A DNA stretch of 64,000 bases from Siphonodentalium dalli (Eukaryota; Mollusca; Scaphopoda; Gadilida; Siphonodentaliidae). The stretch is taken from the NCBI GenBank assembly GCA_032622095.1, contig CP136063.1, forward strand, positions 270,809,426-270,873,425, in the 5' to 3' direction. The notes under the pieces were generated by a model. It was not told where the DNA came from and searched no databases. It saw nothing but the letters and a program-made list of their open reading frames with translations. A program made the translations under genes and the position numbers. Numbering within the stretch: position 1 is the stretch's first letter; every line of letters starts with the position of its first letter. Below are positions 41,975 to 53,810 of this stretch, piece by piece.

Positions 41975-43701
41975 TCAAACCCATTAACCGCGTACATTTA
42001 TGTTGCAGCCATTTTTTTTTTATTTCACTCGGAAATGTATGTTCGCCATCGGATGGCAAATAGCGGGTCGTATTCTGGTAAGTTTACTTATATATGATCG
42101 CAATTTGGCATACAACTAATTTGCTCCACGATTTTCGAGTGATCTGTCAGCTATTTTATTGACAACTTGTTCAAACACCGCTGTTTTTTGTTTCAACGAT
42201 TTTTCGATTTTGTCTTTCCCCAATTTTAAATCAGACTAAGTTACTAAAAACATGGGGAATGGAATTCCACAGATGTTTGGGAAGTGACAGAAGGGTTTTC
42301 AAAACTTGAATCCAAATATTGTTAGTTCATTTTCAGGACTTCCAAATTAAACCAATGAAACTTTGGAAGCGCTTTGTTGGGTTTGAGTTTCTGGGTAAAT
42401 AACAATGGCTGCATAATTAAGGAGACACACGCCTATGCATTGCCTGTTTAAATAGTAGTTATATCAGTGTATATGCACATTGTATCCTGTCGTTTCTTAT
42501 CGGGGTGGAGCATGTGTTGATCAGTGGTCCAATGAGCAGTGTACCGGTCACCACGCTGTAGGTCCTGAGCTAGTTACGGACATTGGTTCGATTGCTATGT
42601 GGCGACCTCTGTCCAACTTCCTGCCTGAAGAAAACTTTCCGATCGGTGGTGTACATATATTTGAGACGGTGCATTGTGACTACACATTGTAGGTGACTTA
42701 CCATAGACCACATGGTTTCCATCACCAACAATTTATCTGGCCTCCTATCGCCTTAGTGAAAAGCGACATAAATTCCCCAAACATTACTCAATGTTGCTAC
42801 TGTCTTTCATTTATTTATTTTATATTTGGGGTATTACGTGGCTTCCTACCATTAAGCGATATCACAGCAAAGCCAGATTAATTGTTGGCAGAGGAAACCA
42901 TGTGTGCTACACTTAGCGCGTACAATTCAGTATTTAAAAAAAAACAATTTAAGTAATTCATGTACCGTCTGCTCGCATGTAAGCCACCGGGAAGGTAGCC
43001 CATGTTCCCTCTGTTAATATTCCCATTTATATACTAGCAATTAGATGAAGGTAGCTCGTAATATTCCCATGTTATTATACTAGTAATTAGATGATGGTAG
43101 CCCGTGTTTCCTCTGTCCTTCCCGTGTTATTATAATTAGTTGTAGATGTATAGTGCAGACATTTAGCACCTGTGGACCTGGTTGAATACTCAGTGGTTCG
43201 ATGGATCATATCCATCCTCAAGCTACTTATGTCATTTATTGGCATATGTTTATAATGTGGAGGGGTAGATAGGCGTGAGACCCCACCACAATTCAATTCA
43301 CAATAGGTTCTCAGCTTCAGATTACGTCGGCCATGTAATTTTGCGATTAAACCGTAAATTAACATGACGATGATGTTGTAATTTTACGATTAAACTGTAA
43401 ATTCACATTAAAATGATCATTTTATAAATATACGATCAAATTTTTAAATGTCAGATTACGTTGATCTCGTAAATTTATGAGTTACTGATGGTCCAATTGC
43501 TGCCAACAGTTTCTGTCCGTAATATTATGATGAAACCTAAATACACCCAAACCACATAAGGAGTGTAACACCAAGCAACAGGTGTCTCAACCGCCTGCTT
43601 AATAATACACCAAGTTAATCTCATCTATATCATCAATTCTATTATCCTTATTTATATTTTGTGTATTGACTGAGGGATAATAAAATATGTTTAAATCAAT
43701 C
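41975..43701. other. Intergenic DNA right of unit 2
   Basis: Mostly AT-rich, with no repeat recognised apart from short duplications around 43000-43130 (a GATGGTAGCCCGTGT-like phrase, twice). It holds one coding-looking stretch listed separately. Confidence 0.45.
42480..42692 (+). CDS. Unrecognised coding-like stretch, possible exon or fossil
   Basis: A 70-codon open frame of balanced composition, unlike its AT-rich surroundings, with YRGGACVDQWSNEQ and WRPLSNFLPEENFPI. It has no ATG (opens at TTG), no clear branch/acceptor signal upstream, and TAG at the end followed by GTGACT, which could be a donor if the frame were different. I do not recognise a family. It could be an exon, a TE fragment, or chance. 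Confidence 0.2.
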   Translation: MYPVVSYRGGACVDQWSNEQCTGHHAVGPELVTDIGSIAMWRPLSNFLPEENFPIGGVHIFETVHCDYTL

Positions 43702-44400
43702 GGTGAGTGTCCCAGTCCATAGAACGGGCATTCCAAATCAGTCAACGAGTGATTCAAACCACATAATATGTAACAGAGTTCACCCAAATGGTGTCGCAAA
43801 CCATCCCATTTGTGCCCAAAACCAGTCCAATATGTGTTCCATACCATCCAGCGATTGCCACATGTCACCTATCGAGTTACCCAATTCATGTACGTGGTGT
43901 CTCAAATTATCAAGTGTGTACCACAAACCACCCAATGTGTGTCCCAAACCAACATTTGAGTGTTCATAATCATTAAATGAGTGTCTCAAGCCACACGTTG
44001 ATTATCAAAACGATCAGGTGTGTCTACAACGTCCAACTAGTGTCTCAAACCACCCACTGAATGTCCCAGCCACTTAATAGGTGTCCCACACTAGTGTACA
44101 AAAGCATCCATCAAATATATCAAACTATGTTGAGGTAAACTCATTGGATGGTTTTTACAAACTCACTTGATCGTGTGAAATACAGGATGGAGGGTTTTGT
44201 ACACTTTTGTAGATGTATTGATATGGCAGTTGGTTGTTGGTTCGTAACACCAGTTCTGTTCAGTTGGATGGATATGAAACTTGTTGGATGGTTTATGATG
44301 CTAGTTTTATGGTTTGGGTCACCCGCTGGGTGATTTGTGACTCGGGATGATTTTGGGACACCAATTGGGTGGAGTGTCGACAATGAGTGGTTTGTGATAA
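43702..44400. repeat. 21-bp degenerate minisatellite with an inverted partner
   Basis: From 43702 to about 44095 a 21-bp unit close to TGTCYCAAACCAYCCAATG plus two bases repeats roughly 19 times with many substitutions. From about 44135 to 44400 the complementary unit (CATTGGATGGTTT, GGTTTGGGTCACC, TGGTTTGTGAT) recurs, so the array is inverted on itself. Because 21 is divisible by three, all frames show 7-residue periodicity and several overlapping spurious ORFs. Confidence 0.8.
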
Positions 44401-44526
44401 TCGCTATAGATTTTAGATACTGGTTATCCAGGCCATGCGCACGGGTGTAGATATCATACACTATCTAATCCTCCGGAGGATATTGCATCATATAATACGT
44501 GATCCTCGTCTCAAGAGTCACTCGTG

Positions 44527-44634
44527 GCTCAATGAAGGCAGGATCACATATCAAAATGAGAGGATATGGTGATCCCATGAAAAGGGGATCACCGTATCCT
44601 CTCATTTTGATATGTGATCCTGCCTTCATTGAGC
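44527..44634. repeat. 50-bp inverted repeat with 8-nt loop
   Basis: Arms 44527-44576 and 44585-44634 are complementary with one mismatch (GGATATGG against GGATACGG). The loop is ATGAAAAG. It extrudes as a single long hairpin and contains a repeated GGATCAC / GTGATCC theme. Confidence 0.92.
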
Positions 44635-46009
44635 ACTCTCGGCACCATGATGTGTAACGGACACGTACAAAACGAAGAAAACAGGATATACGCGAAACGG
44701 AACATTCTGGTAATTTCTGGAACAATACTTTCTTTTACGCAAATCACAAATTATCATGCACATATTTAACAAATAACGCTAAATAATTGTATGAACTATC
44801 ACCGTTGTATTATGTTGCACTACAGATTTAATAATGGAGACAGACTCAGTTAATGAGTTATCGTTGAGCTGTATAGAGCAATAAGTTAACGTCGATCATG
44901 CATACGTTACCAGTGGCCCTGGGAAACAAAATCTCTCTCTATATATATACTGACGGATTGCCTGCATGATAAGATATATAGGCCTATATATATTTCACAA
45001 ATAGGACTGTGTACATATCATGATATAATACTATATTGGTTGACGTTTTGAGAATTGAGTTGAAGCTATAATTAATGATATATTAACATGATACATTACT
45101 TTTACCGGGGACATTCGGGGTAATGAAAAACAAACTCGAATGCAACATAACGTGTATTGTCTATTCAACCATCTCATTGCCATTAACAGCCAGGTTAAAT
45201 GTTGTTACAGTCAGGTAATTTTGTCTATATCATGTGCTATATATATATAATCATTAGCGCGTATTAATTAATATGTTCCCTTGAGTTAAGCTATCTGCAC
45301 ACACAGCTCACATACAAAATCAGTTCGCTTACAGGTAGGCCTATATGCGGGGAACGGTACTACCCGCCCCCGAGACATAGGTACACGTACATATACTATA
45401 TGTATATATCATATGTAGGCCAATAGGCCATACAACGACAATACAACCAATATTTAGTAGCCTACTTTTTGTAAAATAGTTGTTGAAAGTATTATTGTAC
45501 TCGGGACAATACAATATTGGTTCAATTATGGTTCAAAACAATATCTTTGAAATTGAGTGTACATGGTAACCTCTTGGCTTTGTCGCTTTGTGGTACGAAG
45601 TTATTGAAGTACGGTATATTGGTTGTTCCGGACAAAGATGGCTGCGCCCACTGGAATGCGGACTGCCAGGAATGACCTTCGTTGCATTGAAATGTTGCGT
45701 TTGATTGATCGAAACGCGGTCCACTACGGGGAAGATTAAAGCTTGACTGCCACATTTGCATAACGTGGTCAATACAGTTTACACATTCCGGTAATAATTT
45801 TGGTCATGAATTGATGACTGATCTAGTGATCAGGTCTGGCAAATGTGAGAATTCTCAGAATACAGCTACAAATTACAATTACAATAGCTGTATTCAGCTA
45901 ACCTACTACCTAGCTGTATTCAGCTATATATTATACTCTCAAACCGGCTGTTTTTCAATAATAAACTAGAAGCGCTAATTTGCTCATCAAAATTAGGCTA
46001 CCATATTCT
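44635..46009. other. Intergenic; weak coding-like stretch on the minus strand
   Basis: A minus-strand frame at 45522-45761 (true ATG; MQMWQSSFNLPRSGPRFDQS) looks less AT-biased than its surroundings, but I do not recognise it. Around 45860-45925 AGCTGTATTCAGCTA occurs twice. Nothing else seen. Confidence 0.35.
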
Positions 46010-46130
46010 GCGGCCGCCTCAACCAATTCAAAACCGTCACTTGTTTTCTGACAAAGTGTTGCCTTTTGAAGTTTTGTCGACACAGCAATTCTGATTTTGT
46101 GTGAAAACTTTCTACGGTGGTCGATGTCAG
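46010..46130 (+). repeat. Left member of an inverted pair, decayed coding-like segment
   Basis: Homologous in inverse orientation to 46787-46915. The plus strand encodes PQPIQNRHLFSDKVLPF, then meets frame breaks. A minus-strand ORF at 45955-46164 covers it but is probably the shadow. Confidence 0.55.
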
Positions 46131-46572
46131 TAAATATTGTGGGGACTATTTTCTGCGAATACATTCATTAACTAACTTATATTAGTTATAAAATAAAGAT
46201 CAAATTCATCTCAAACACTCGTTTATTTCTTTTCGATGCTACTGTAAACCGGTAGGGGGCATTATAATGGTGTACCTATATCAAGCATTTAGAATTACAT
46301 ACCACTAGCGGTTTGTGAGTGATACTGGTAACTATTCATAACGGTATATACAGATATTGTGCGGCATATTGAAAATGTATGGCACAGCTGCACAACAATT
46401 GTGGTTTTATTTGAGCGGGTCATTAACGCTTAACTCGTGTCATAAGAAGGCTATGCGCGCGTTCTCGGACTAAACACTAGCATCTCTCCATCCCAAAATC
46501 TTAGCTAGTTTTAGTACGAGAAGACTTGGACTAGTATCAGTATGCGTTTCCATATTTTTGGAGAGAATCAGC
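46131..46572. other. Spacer between the inverted coding-like segments
   Basis: No gene or repeat recognised. Confidence 0.4.
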
Positions 46573-46914
46573 TCAAGCAGTGAGTGGTACTCGCTCAGTT
46601 AAACTCTGGCTAGAGATGTTCCCCTTTTTACCTGTTTTAACGCACCAACCAAACAGCGTTTTTAGCAGCATCATATAGATACTTCCAGGAATGATTAAGA
46701 TGTTCCATCTTCGGTGATAAATATTGTATTTAATGTATTTTTCAAGGTGTTCCGCATTGCATAAGAGAGTTATTAAACCGTTATGACCGACATCGACCGC
46801 CGTAGTACATTGTAAGTTTTCACACATAATCACCATCACCGTGTCGACAAAAGGCAAAACTTTGTCAGAAATCAAGCGACGGTTTTGATTTGGTTGAGGT
46901 TGACCGGAGGCCAT
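46573..46914 (-). CDS. Unrecognised 113-codon ORF in the right member of an inverted pair
   Basis: True ATG at 46914. The N-terminal part PQPNQNRRLISDKVLPF is shared with the plus-strand segment at 46010-46130, and conservation at protein level in two diverged copies argues that this was once coding. TTAVDVGHNGLITLL vaguely recalls the glycine loop of SAM-dependent methyltransferases but lacks the usual motif. After residue ~65 the composition changes and may be intron. Function unknown. Confidence 0.3.
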   Translation of the reverse strand: MASGQPQPNQNRRLISDKVLPFVDTVMVIMCENLQCTTAVDVGHNGLITLLCNAEHLEKYIKYNIYHRRWNILIIPGSIYMMLLKTLFGWCVKTGKKGNISSQSLTERVPLTA

Positions 46915-46934
46915 TAGATTTATCTCTTCTTTTT

Positions 46935-48310
46935 AGCTCAACTTTACTTTGTAAAGTTTGAGCTATTGCCGTGGCTTTGTCGTCCGTTGTGTGTGTGCGT
47001 GTGTGATGCATCAACAATTTCCTTTAGCACGGGCTACAGGTCGTACCTTTGGTCGGATCATTATGAAATTTCTCATAGCTGTTGACATTGACATGTAGAT
47101 GGGAACGAGTCATTTTAGGTTCATTCGGGAAAAAAACATGGCCGCCAGTGGTCATCTTGCCATGATCTTGGATTTCAATATTCAATCCATTAGCACGGGC
47201 TACAGGTCCATCTGATTATCATGAAATTTGTCACGGATGTTAATATTGACATGTAGATGGGAACAAGTAATTTTGGGGTTGTTCGGACAAAAATTATGGC
47301 CACCGGCAGCCATCTTAGATTTTACTCTTTGCATGACTAAACTCTTTGGCACGGCCTACAGGTCGTACATTTGGTCAAATCATCATAAATTTTTTCATGG
47401 ATGTTAACAATGAGATGTAGATGGGAACGAGTCATTTTGGGGTCAATCGACAAAAACAAATGGCCGCCAGCAGCCATTTTTGATTTTACTCTTTGTATGA
47501 CTAAATCCTTTAGCACGGGCTACAGGTCGTGCTTTTAGTCTGATCATAATGAAATTTGTCATGGCTGTTGAAATTGGAATGTAGATGGGAACGAGTTATT
47601 TTGGGATCATTTGGACAAACAACATGGCTGCCAGTGGCCATCTTGGATTTCAAAATTCAATCTATTAGCACGGGCTACAGGTCGTACCTTTGGTCTGATC
47701 ATCATGAAATTTGTCATGAATGTTAACAATGACATGTAGATCGGAACGAGTAATTTTGGGGTCATTCGGCCAAAAAACATGGCCGCCGGCAGCCATCTTA
47801 GATTTACTCTTTGCGTGACTAAATTCTTTGGCACGGCCTACAGATCGTACCTTTGGTCGGATCATCATAAAATGTGTCATGGATGTTAACAATGACATGT
47901 AGATGGGAACGAGTCATTTTGGGGTCATTCGGCAAAAAAACATGGCCGCCAGCATCCATTTTGGATTTTACTCTTTGTATGACTAAATACTTTAGCACTG
48001 GCTGCAGGTCGTACATTTAGTCTGATCATCATGAAATTTGTAATGGCTGTTGATATTGGAGTGTAGATGGGAACGAGTCATTTTGGAATCATTCGGACAA
48101 ACAACATGGCTGCCAGCTGCCATCTTGGATTTTACTCTTTGCATGACTAAATCCTTTAGCACGGGCTACATGTCGTAGCTTTAGTCTGATCATCATGAAA
48201 TTTGTCATGGCTGTTTAAATTGGAATGTAGATGGGAACGAGTCATTTTGGGGTCATTCGGACAAAAAACATGGCTGCCAGTGGCCATCTTGGATTTCAAA
48301 ATTCAATTCT
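46935..48310 (-). repeat. 164-bp monomer element, locus 3
   Basis: It begins with the terminal palindrome at 46935-46964 (AGCTCAACTTTAC ... GTAAAGTTTGAGCT), then CGTCCGTTGTGTGTGTGCGT. About eight monomers follow, in inverse orientation to loci 1, 2 and 5. Each has GATGGGAACGAGT, a CATTCGG(A/C)-like phrase, ATGGC(C/T)GCC, a GGATTTTACTCTTTG-like stretch and AGCACGGGCTACAGGTCGTA. Minus-strand ORFs at 47607-48016 are monomer read-through. Confidence 0.9.
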
Positions 48311-48877
48311 AAATCTTTCCATTCATTGCTCATCACACAAATTTAACTTCTTCCCAAAGTTGAGCTACAGTGTCATTGACACTTTCACTTTAGACACACC
48401 ACATCACATCCTTGATTTATATGTTTATTGTGTGTACTAATAAAAGTGGGGCACAGATGTTTTTCCTCAATTGAACATGGGTGTGGTTTTATTGCATATC
48501 TGAGTTGGTAGGCAGCCATCCAAATAAATCACCTATGTCCTATTCTCGCAGGGATTTGCCCACAGGGGTTGGGGGTTGCAGATTTGTTCAATGTGATGTA
48601 ATTTTTTGTCCAAAACCAATTACATACACTAAAATGGATTTTTTATGCAAAAAAAAAAATAAAACACTTTTTTTCGGGCGGTGGTATTAGAAAATAAAAA
48701 TACAACCGCCGGTAGGCTTGCTGGAGGGTATGGGAGGCCTAGCAGAGGCCTCCCATATGTGGGGGTACGGGGGCTTCCCCGGATTTTTTTTGTTTTTTTC
48801 TCCTTGAAAAACACCCCTGAGCATGCATTTCAGGCAGTTGATCTACCCCAGTTTAGAAGTAATATTAAGCTATTTTT
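48311..48877. other. Intergenic; small GC hairpin
   Basis: At 48728-48762 ATGGGAGGCCT and AGGCCTCCCAT form a short hairpin. Homopolymer A and T runs flank it. I see no gene. Confidence 0.45.
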
Positions 48878-50018
48878 ATGTTTACCCATACCATAGTATG
48901 GTAAACATAGTGTCATTGTACGGATTGACCACTCATCGTGCGTCTGTCCGTAGACACTTTACGCATGGTGCGATAACTCAAATATTTTTTATCTGATCGC
49001 AACCCAATTTTTTTTGTGAGTTTCTCAGCCCAAAATACAGATCGAGTTCGAATTTGGGTTTGATCAGACTATATTTAACTGAGTTATGTCCCTTTTTCGA
49101 AAAAATATATTTACTAAAAAAAAAAAAAAAATTTAGATTGATTTCCTTGCTCAATTTAACAAAAAAAAAATGAATATGAATAAATAAATAAAAATAATAT
49201 ATAATTTTTTGTTTGAATAATCAATTATTTTTTTTTGAAAAACTAACACCATTATGACTATGCCAAGGGTACCCTGAGTCACCACACCAAATTTGGTTTA
49301 AATCAGTCCATAATCTTGTGTTATGTACTGGTAAATTTGTTTGGAGCGACTTTAAACCCAATTCACCAATTCCATCCCATGCCTTTGGACTACTTAGCTA
49401 TTGATAAGGCTATATTATTTTCTGATGTCTCTTATGCCAATTGATGTGCAAATAATCTGATAAAGAATGCTATGGTATCTAATTTAAAATAAAGATTCAA
49501 CAATAAACATCACATGGTAGACTTGGACATCTGTGCTGTAGAGTGATATCTTCAGATGGTCTGGGGTCATTATAATTGTTATTGGTTTAATAGAGAAGTC
49601 AGTGTTCAACATAAGCAATTCTTGTGATTTGTTGACAGCTCTGCTATATAATTGATATGTGTCTGCAGTCAGGTGGCTTATCTGTATACTATATTGTTGG
49701 TAGAATTTGATACATTATTATTGTAAACTTAAATTGGACTCTCTTAACCCAAGCATTCCATGTCCAGGCCACCTTTCACATTTAACCCAAGGCTGTGGTG
49801 GTTTAGTTGTACCAGTGCATTCTCTTATATAAATGCGAGTGACCCATAAATTCCAATAATTTGTGTTATGTACATTTATTTGTCTATAATAGTACATAAC
49901 AGTATATTCTATAATTCAACACCAAAACTCTCATTTATGATTCCGATCATAGTAATTTACTATCGCCAAGGGATGGGTTAACATCTGCCGATCGTTATCG
50001 GCCTCTCGTTGATGATAT
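48878..50018 (+). repeat. Dispersed repeat R, copy 1
   Basis: It starts with the hairpin ATGTTTACCCATACCATAGT / ATGGTAAACAT, then GGATTGACCACTC, GTAGACACTTTACGCATGGT, CAGATCGAGTT and GTTTGATCAGACTATATTTA. It ends with AATTCCAATAATTTGTGTTA, ATTCCGATCATAGTAATTTA and GGGTTAACATCTGCCGATCG. No ORF with a domain. Confidence 0.8.
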
Positions 50019-51070
50019 TTAGCATTTCAGTTAAATCTAGTTTATGTTTATTACCGGCATGGTTTCCTGTACACATCAGTTCTAGTTGAAACCATACTCG
50101 TATAGCTGTGTGATAAAGAGTAAGAAAATAGCTGTGTTGCTATAGTTAACATCTGCATACAGCTGGCGTAGTATGATGCCACAGCGCACAAAATATCGTA
50201 GAAATGACAGATACATGTATCTCCTGTATATTGGCCACTTAAAATTTTTGTTAACTGTTGAATTTCTTGGAAATACGTACTTCTATTCACTTTGCTAGGT
50301 ATTATTGGTCAATTATGTACTCTTCACATATGCTTTTAGAGTTTAGTTGGGTGTCACAATCTCTAATTTTGTGTAAAATTATTAATGTGACATTTTTTAT
50401 AGCACTATATTTAGCTATGTGGCAAATCTACCACTGCACACCAATTCTGACAATCATCTGAGTGGCTGCATGATCCTGCATCGCTTTATTGATAAATGTT
50501 GTGATTGGCTGACACTGACATAATGCTTGCTGTTGATAATAGAAAAACACCCTATTGTAATCTCCAGACTCAGTATCATGCAGCTTTATGAGTACTAGTA
50601 TGGTTTCAACAAGAACTGTGTACACATGTGCTATCTAGTTACTAGTATTCATTTGCATGGGCTCCAGGGCCGGTTGGTGGAGTAAGGTGGAGTAAACTAG
50701 AGTTGGGTTTAAATTAAAGGTACCAATCAAGTATTTCTTTGTATGTCAAATCTGGTTTCTTTGACATAGCTATTGTGCAATCTTTGAAACCAGACCTCAT
50801 TAGCCCTACCCCCAAAAACAATGGTGGCATTTTTCGGCAACCACCTGCCCTTGATTCAGACCTCCCCTAACAATTTTATTACCCCCCCCCCCCCCCACCC
50901 ACAAAAAAACATTTTAAAATGTAATAATTAATTTCAGTGGCCAATTATTTCCAAATGGGCAAATTTCTTCCTCAATGTTATTAATCGTTTTTTCTTTAAG
51001 GTAGTGTCTTGTATATTTCTATTGATCTTTATAGAAAAAACCCTTCCAATGATTCCATTGACTCATTCTT
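50019..51070. other. Intergenic, no gene recognised
   Basis: Contains a C-rich homopolymer tract near 50882-50897. No credible ORF. Confidence 0.45.
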
Positions 51071-51752
51071 ATGTTTACCCATATCATATTATGGAAGTGT
51101 CAACATCTGGATTGACCAACTGTCATTAGTCCATCCGTCTGATTGTCTGTAGACACTGTACACATGGTGCGATAAATCAAACATTTTCTATCTGATCGGA
51201 ACCAAATTTTGTATATGAATTTCTCAGCACAAAAGACAGATCGAGTTTGAATATGTGTTTGATCAGACTATTTTTAACTAATTTATGGCCTTTTTTCGAA
51301 AAAAATATATTCACTCTTAACAATTTTTTTTAGTTTGAATTCCTTGCCCTATTTAACATAAGCCTGTGATTTGTTGACATCTCTGCTGTATAATTGATAC
51401 TAATCGGTCAGCAGTGAGGTGTTTATCTTGATGGCTGTTGTGGGTAGAATTTGATACATTATCATTATATTGGAATCTCTTGACCAAGTATGTCATGTTC
51501 AGGTCAACTTTTCACATTTAACTCAAGGCTATGGTGGTTCAGCATTACAGATCCTGTTCCAGTGCATTCTCTTATATAAATGTGAGTGACACATAAATTC
51601 CAATAATTTGTGTTGTGTGCATTGTCTATAATAGTACCTAACAGTATACTCTATAATTCAACATCAAAACTCTCATTTATGATTCCGATCAGAGTAATTT
51701 ACTTTTGCTAAGGGATGGGTTAACATCTGCCGATCGTGATCACCCTCTAGTT
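51071..51752 (+). repeat. Dispersed repeat R, copy 2
   Basis: Same start (ATGTTTACCCATATCATA) and end (ATTCCGATCAGAGTAATTTA, GGGTTAACATCTGCCGATCG) as copy 1. It is shorter, and the initial hairpin is degraded. Confidence 0.8.
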
Positions 51753-51889
51753 TCTGAAATCTGTTAAAAACATGTGAATCCATCCGCACATTCTGCAACC
51801 AATATTAATGCATGGCGAAAAGTTTTTTAAATTTACAGACATGTTTGGGATCACATATAGGAGCTATTGAATTTGAAAAGTTTTCGATG

Positions 51890-52150
51890 AAAAACATGGC
51901 AGTTGGCAGCCATCTTGGATTTTACTCTTTGCATCGCTAAATCCTTTGGCACACCCTACAGGCCATATCCCTCATCCGATCATCACCAAACTTCAGATGG
52001 ATCCTCGGGATTACCTCTTGATGGGAGCTTATCATTTTTTCTGAATTCTGTTAAAAAGCATGGCCGCCAGCAGCCATCTTGGATTTTACTCTTTGTATGA
52101 CTAAATCCTTTGGCACACCCTCCAGGCCACATCCCTGATGCAATCATCAC
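51890..52150 (-). repeat. Two diverged monomers of the 164-bp family
   Basis: GGCAGCCATCTTGGATTTTA, CTCTTTGCATCGCTAAATCC and CACCCTACAGGCCA occur twice, in minus orientation, without the hairpin terminus. Confidence 0.7.
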
Positions 52151-52377
52151 CAAATGTGCTAACATTTTAAAGCTGGTATTATGTTATGTATGTTTTGTGA
52201 CCTATAACTTTTCTCGTCATGCCTGTTTGCAATTCCAACAACCACCATTACCTGAAAATTCTCAAAATATCTCAGTCATCTATACCTTTAGATGTTAACA
52301 ACATTATTTGTGGTAATGCACAAAAACAAACAATTCCACTCAATATGAAACCTTTGAACTACATGTAACTCAGTTTT

Positions 52378-53077
52378 ATGTTTACCCATACCGTAGTATG
52401 GTAAACATAGTGTCGTTGTCCGGATTGACCACTCGTCGTGCATCTGTCTGTCTGTCTGTACGTAGACACTTTACGCATGGTGAGACAACTCAAATATTTT
52501 CTATCTGATCGCAACTAAATTTAGTATGCGAGTTTCTCAGCCCAAAATACAGATCGAGTTTGAATATGGGTTTGATCAGACTATATTTAACTGAGTTATG
52601 GCCCTTTTTCGACAAAATATATTTACTCAAAAACAAAATATTGTTTAAATAATTAAACAAATATATATTTTAAGCTAACAAAATTTGAAAAACTAACACC
52701 ATTATAACTCTGCCAAGGGTACCCGGGGTCACCACACCAAATTTGGTTTAAATCGGTCCATAATATTGTGTTATGTACTGGTAAATTTGTTTTGACTCAC
52801 ATAACCCAAGTATTCCATGTCCAGGTCACCTTTTTCACATTTAACCCAAGGCTGTGGTGGTGCAGCATTACATATCCTGTACCAGTGCATTCTCTTATAT
52901 ATATGCGAGTGACCCATACATTCCAATAATTTGTGTGATGTACATTTGTCTATAATAGTACATAACAGTATACTCTATAATTCAACGTCAAAACTCTCAT
53001 TTATGATTCCGATCATAGTAATTTACTATCGCCAAGGGATGGGTTAACATCTGCCGATCGTGTTCTGCCTCTCGTTA
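52378..53077 (+). repeat. Dispersed repeat R, copy 3
   Basis: An intact initial hairpin (ATGTTTACCCATACCGTAGT / ATGGTAAACAT), then the same module order as copy 1 and the same end at GGGTTAACATCTGCCGATCG. Confidence 0.82.
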
Positions 53078-53262
53078 TGTCAAAGAAAAGTGTGTGATCT
53101 TTATAAGAACAAATGTAGCTATTGGCCCATAATCTTGCTATGATGATGTGGGTCCTGCTGAATTGATATTATGCTGGTGTTGTAAACTGATGCTGTTAAG
53201 GAAATTGCTGTTATTTTCGCAACCTTTGACCGATCTGAACAAATGGAGGTAAAGCCATTATT

Positions 53263-53810
53263 AGCTCAACTTACTTTGTAAGTTTGAGCTATTGCCATGG
53301 GTTGGCGTCCGTGTGTGTGTGTGTACGTCAACAAGTTCCTTTGGCGCGGGCTACAGGTCTTATCTTTGGTCTGATCTTTATGAAATTTGTCATGAATGTT
53401 GACATTGACATGCAGATGGGAACGGGTCATTTTGGGGTCATTCGGCCAAATAACATGGCCGCTGGTGGCCATCTTGGATTTCAAACTTAAATCCATTGGC
53501 GCGGGCTACAGGCAGTACTGTTTGTGTGATCATCATAAAATTTGTCATGAATGTTGACATTTACATGTAGATGGGAACGAGTCATTTTAGGATCATTTGG
53601 CCAAAAAAACATGGCCGTCTTGGATTTTACTCTTTGTATCACTAAATCCTTTGACACATCCTACAGACCACATCCCTGATCCGATCATCACCAAACTCCA
53701 TATGGATCATCGGGGTGACCTCTTGATGGGAACGAGTCATTTTGGGGTCATTCGGCAAAAATAATATGGCCACCAATGGCCATTTTGGATTTTACTCTTT
53801 GTATTAGTTT
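53263..53810 (-). repeat. 164-bp monomer element, locus 4
   Basis: It begins with the terminal palindrome (AGCTCAACTTACTTTGTAAG, TTTGAGCT), then CGTCCGTGTGTGTGTGTACG, then about three monomers. The left flank (about 53128-53262, ending AAAGCCATTAT) resembles 53960-54060, which runs on without the element and marks its left boundary. Confidence 0.85.

Noticed and set aside
43599-44461. Overlapping ORFs on both strands rich in His, Pro, Asn
   Set aside because: The 21-bp repeat period keeps all frames open; overlapping ORFs on both strands of the same repeat cannot all be genes.
48731-48762. GC-rich hairpin as a transcription terminator
   Set aside because: There is no adjacent gene and intrinsic terminators of this type do not apply in a eukaryotic genome.
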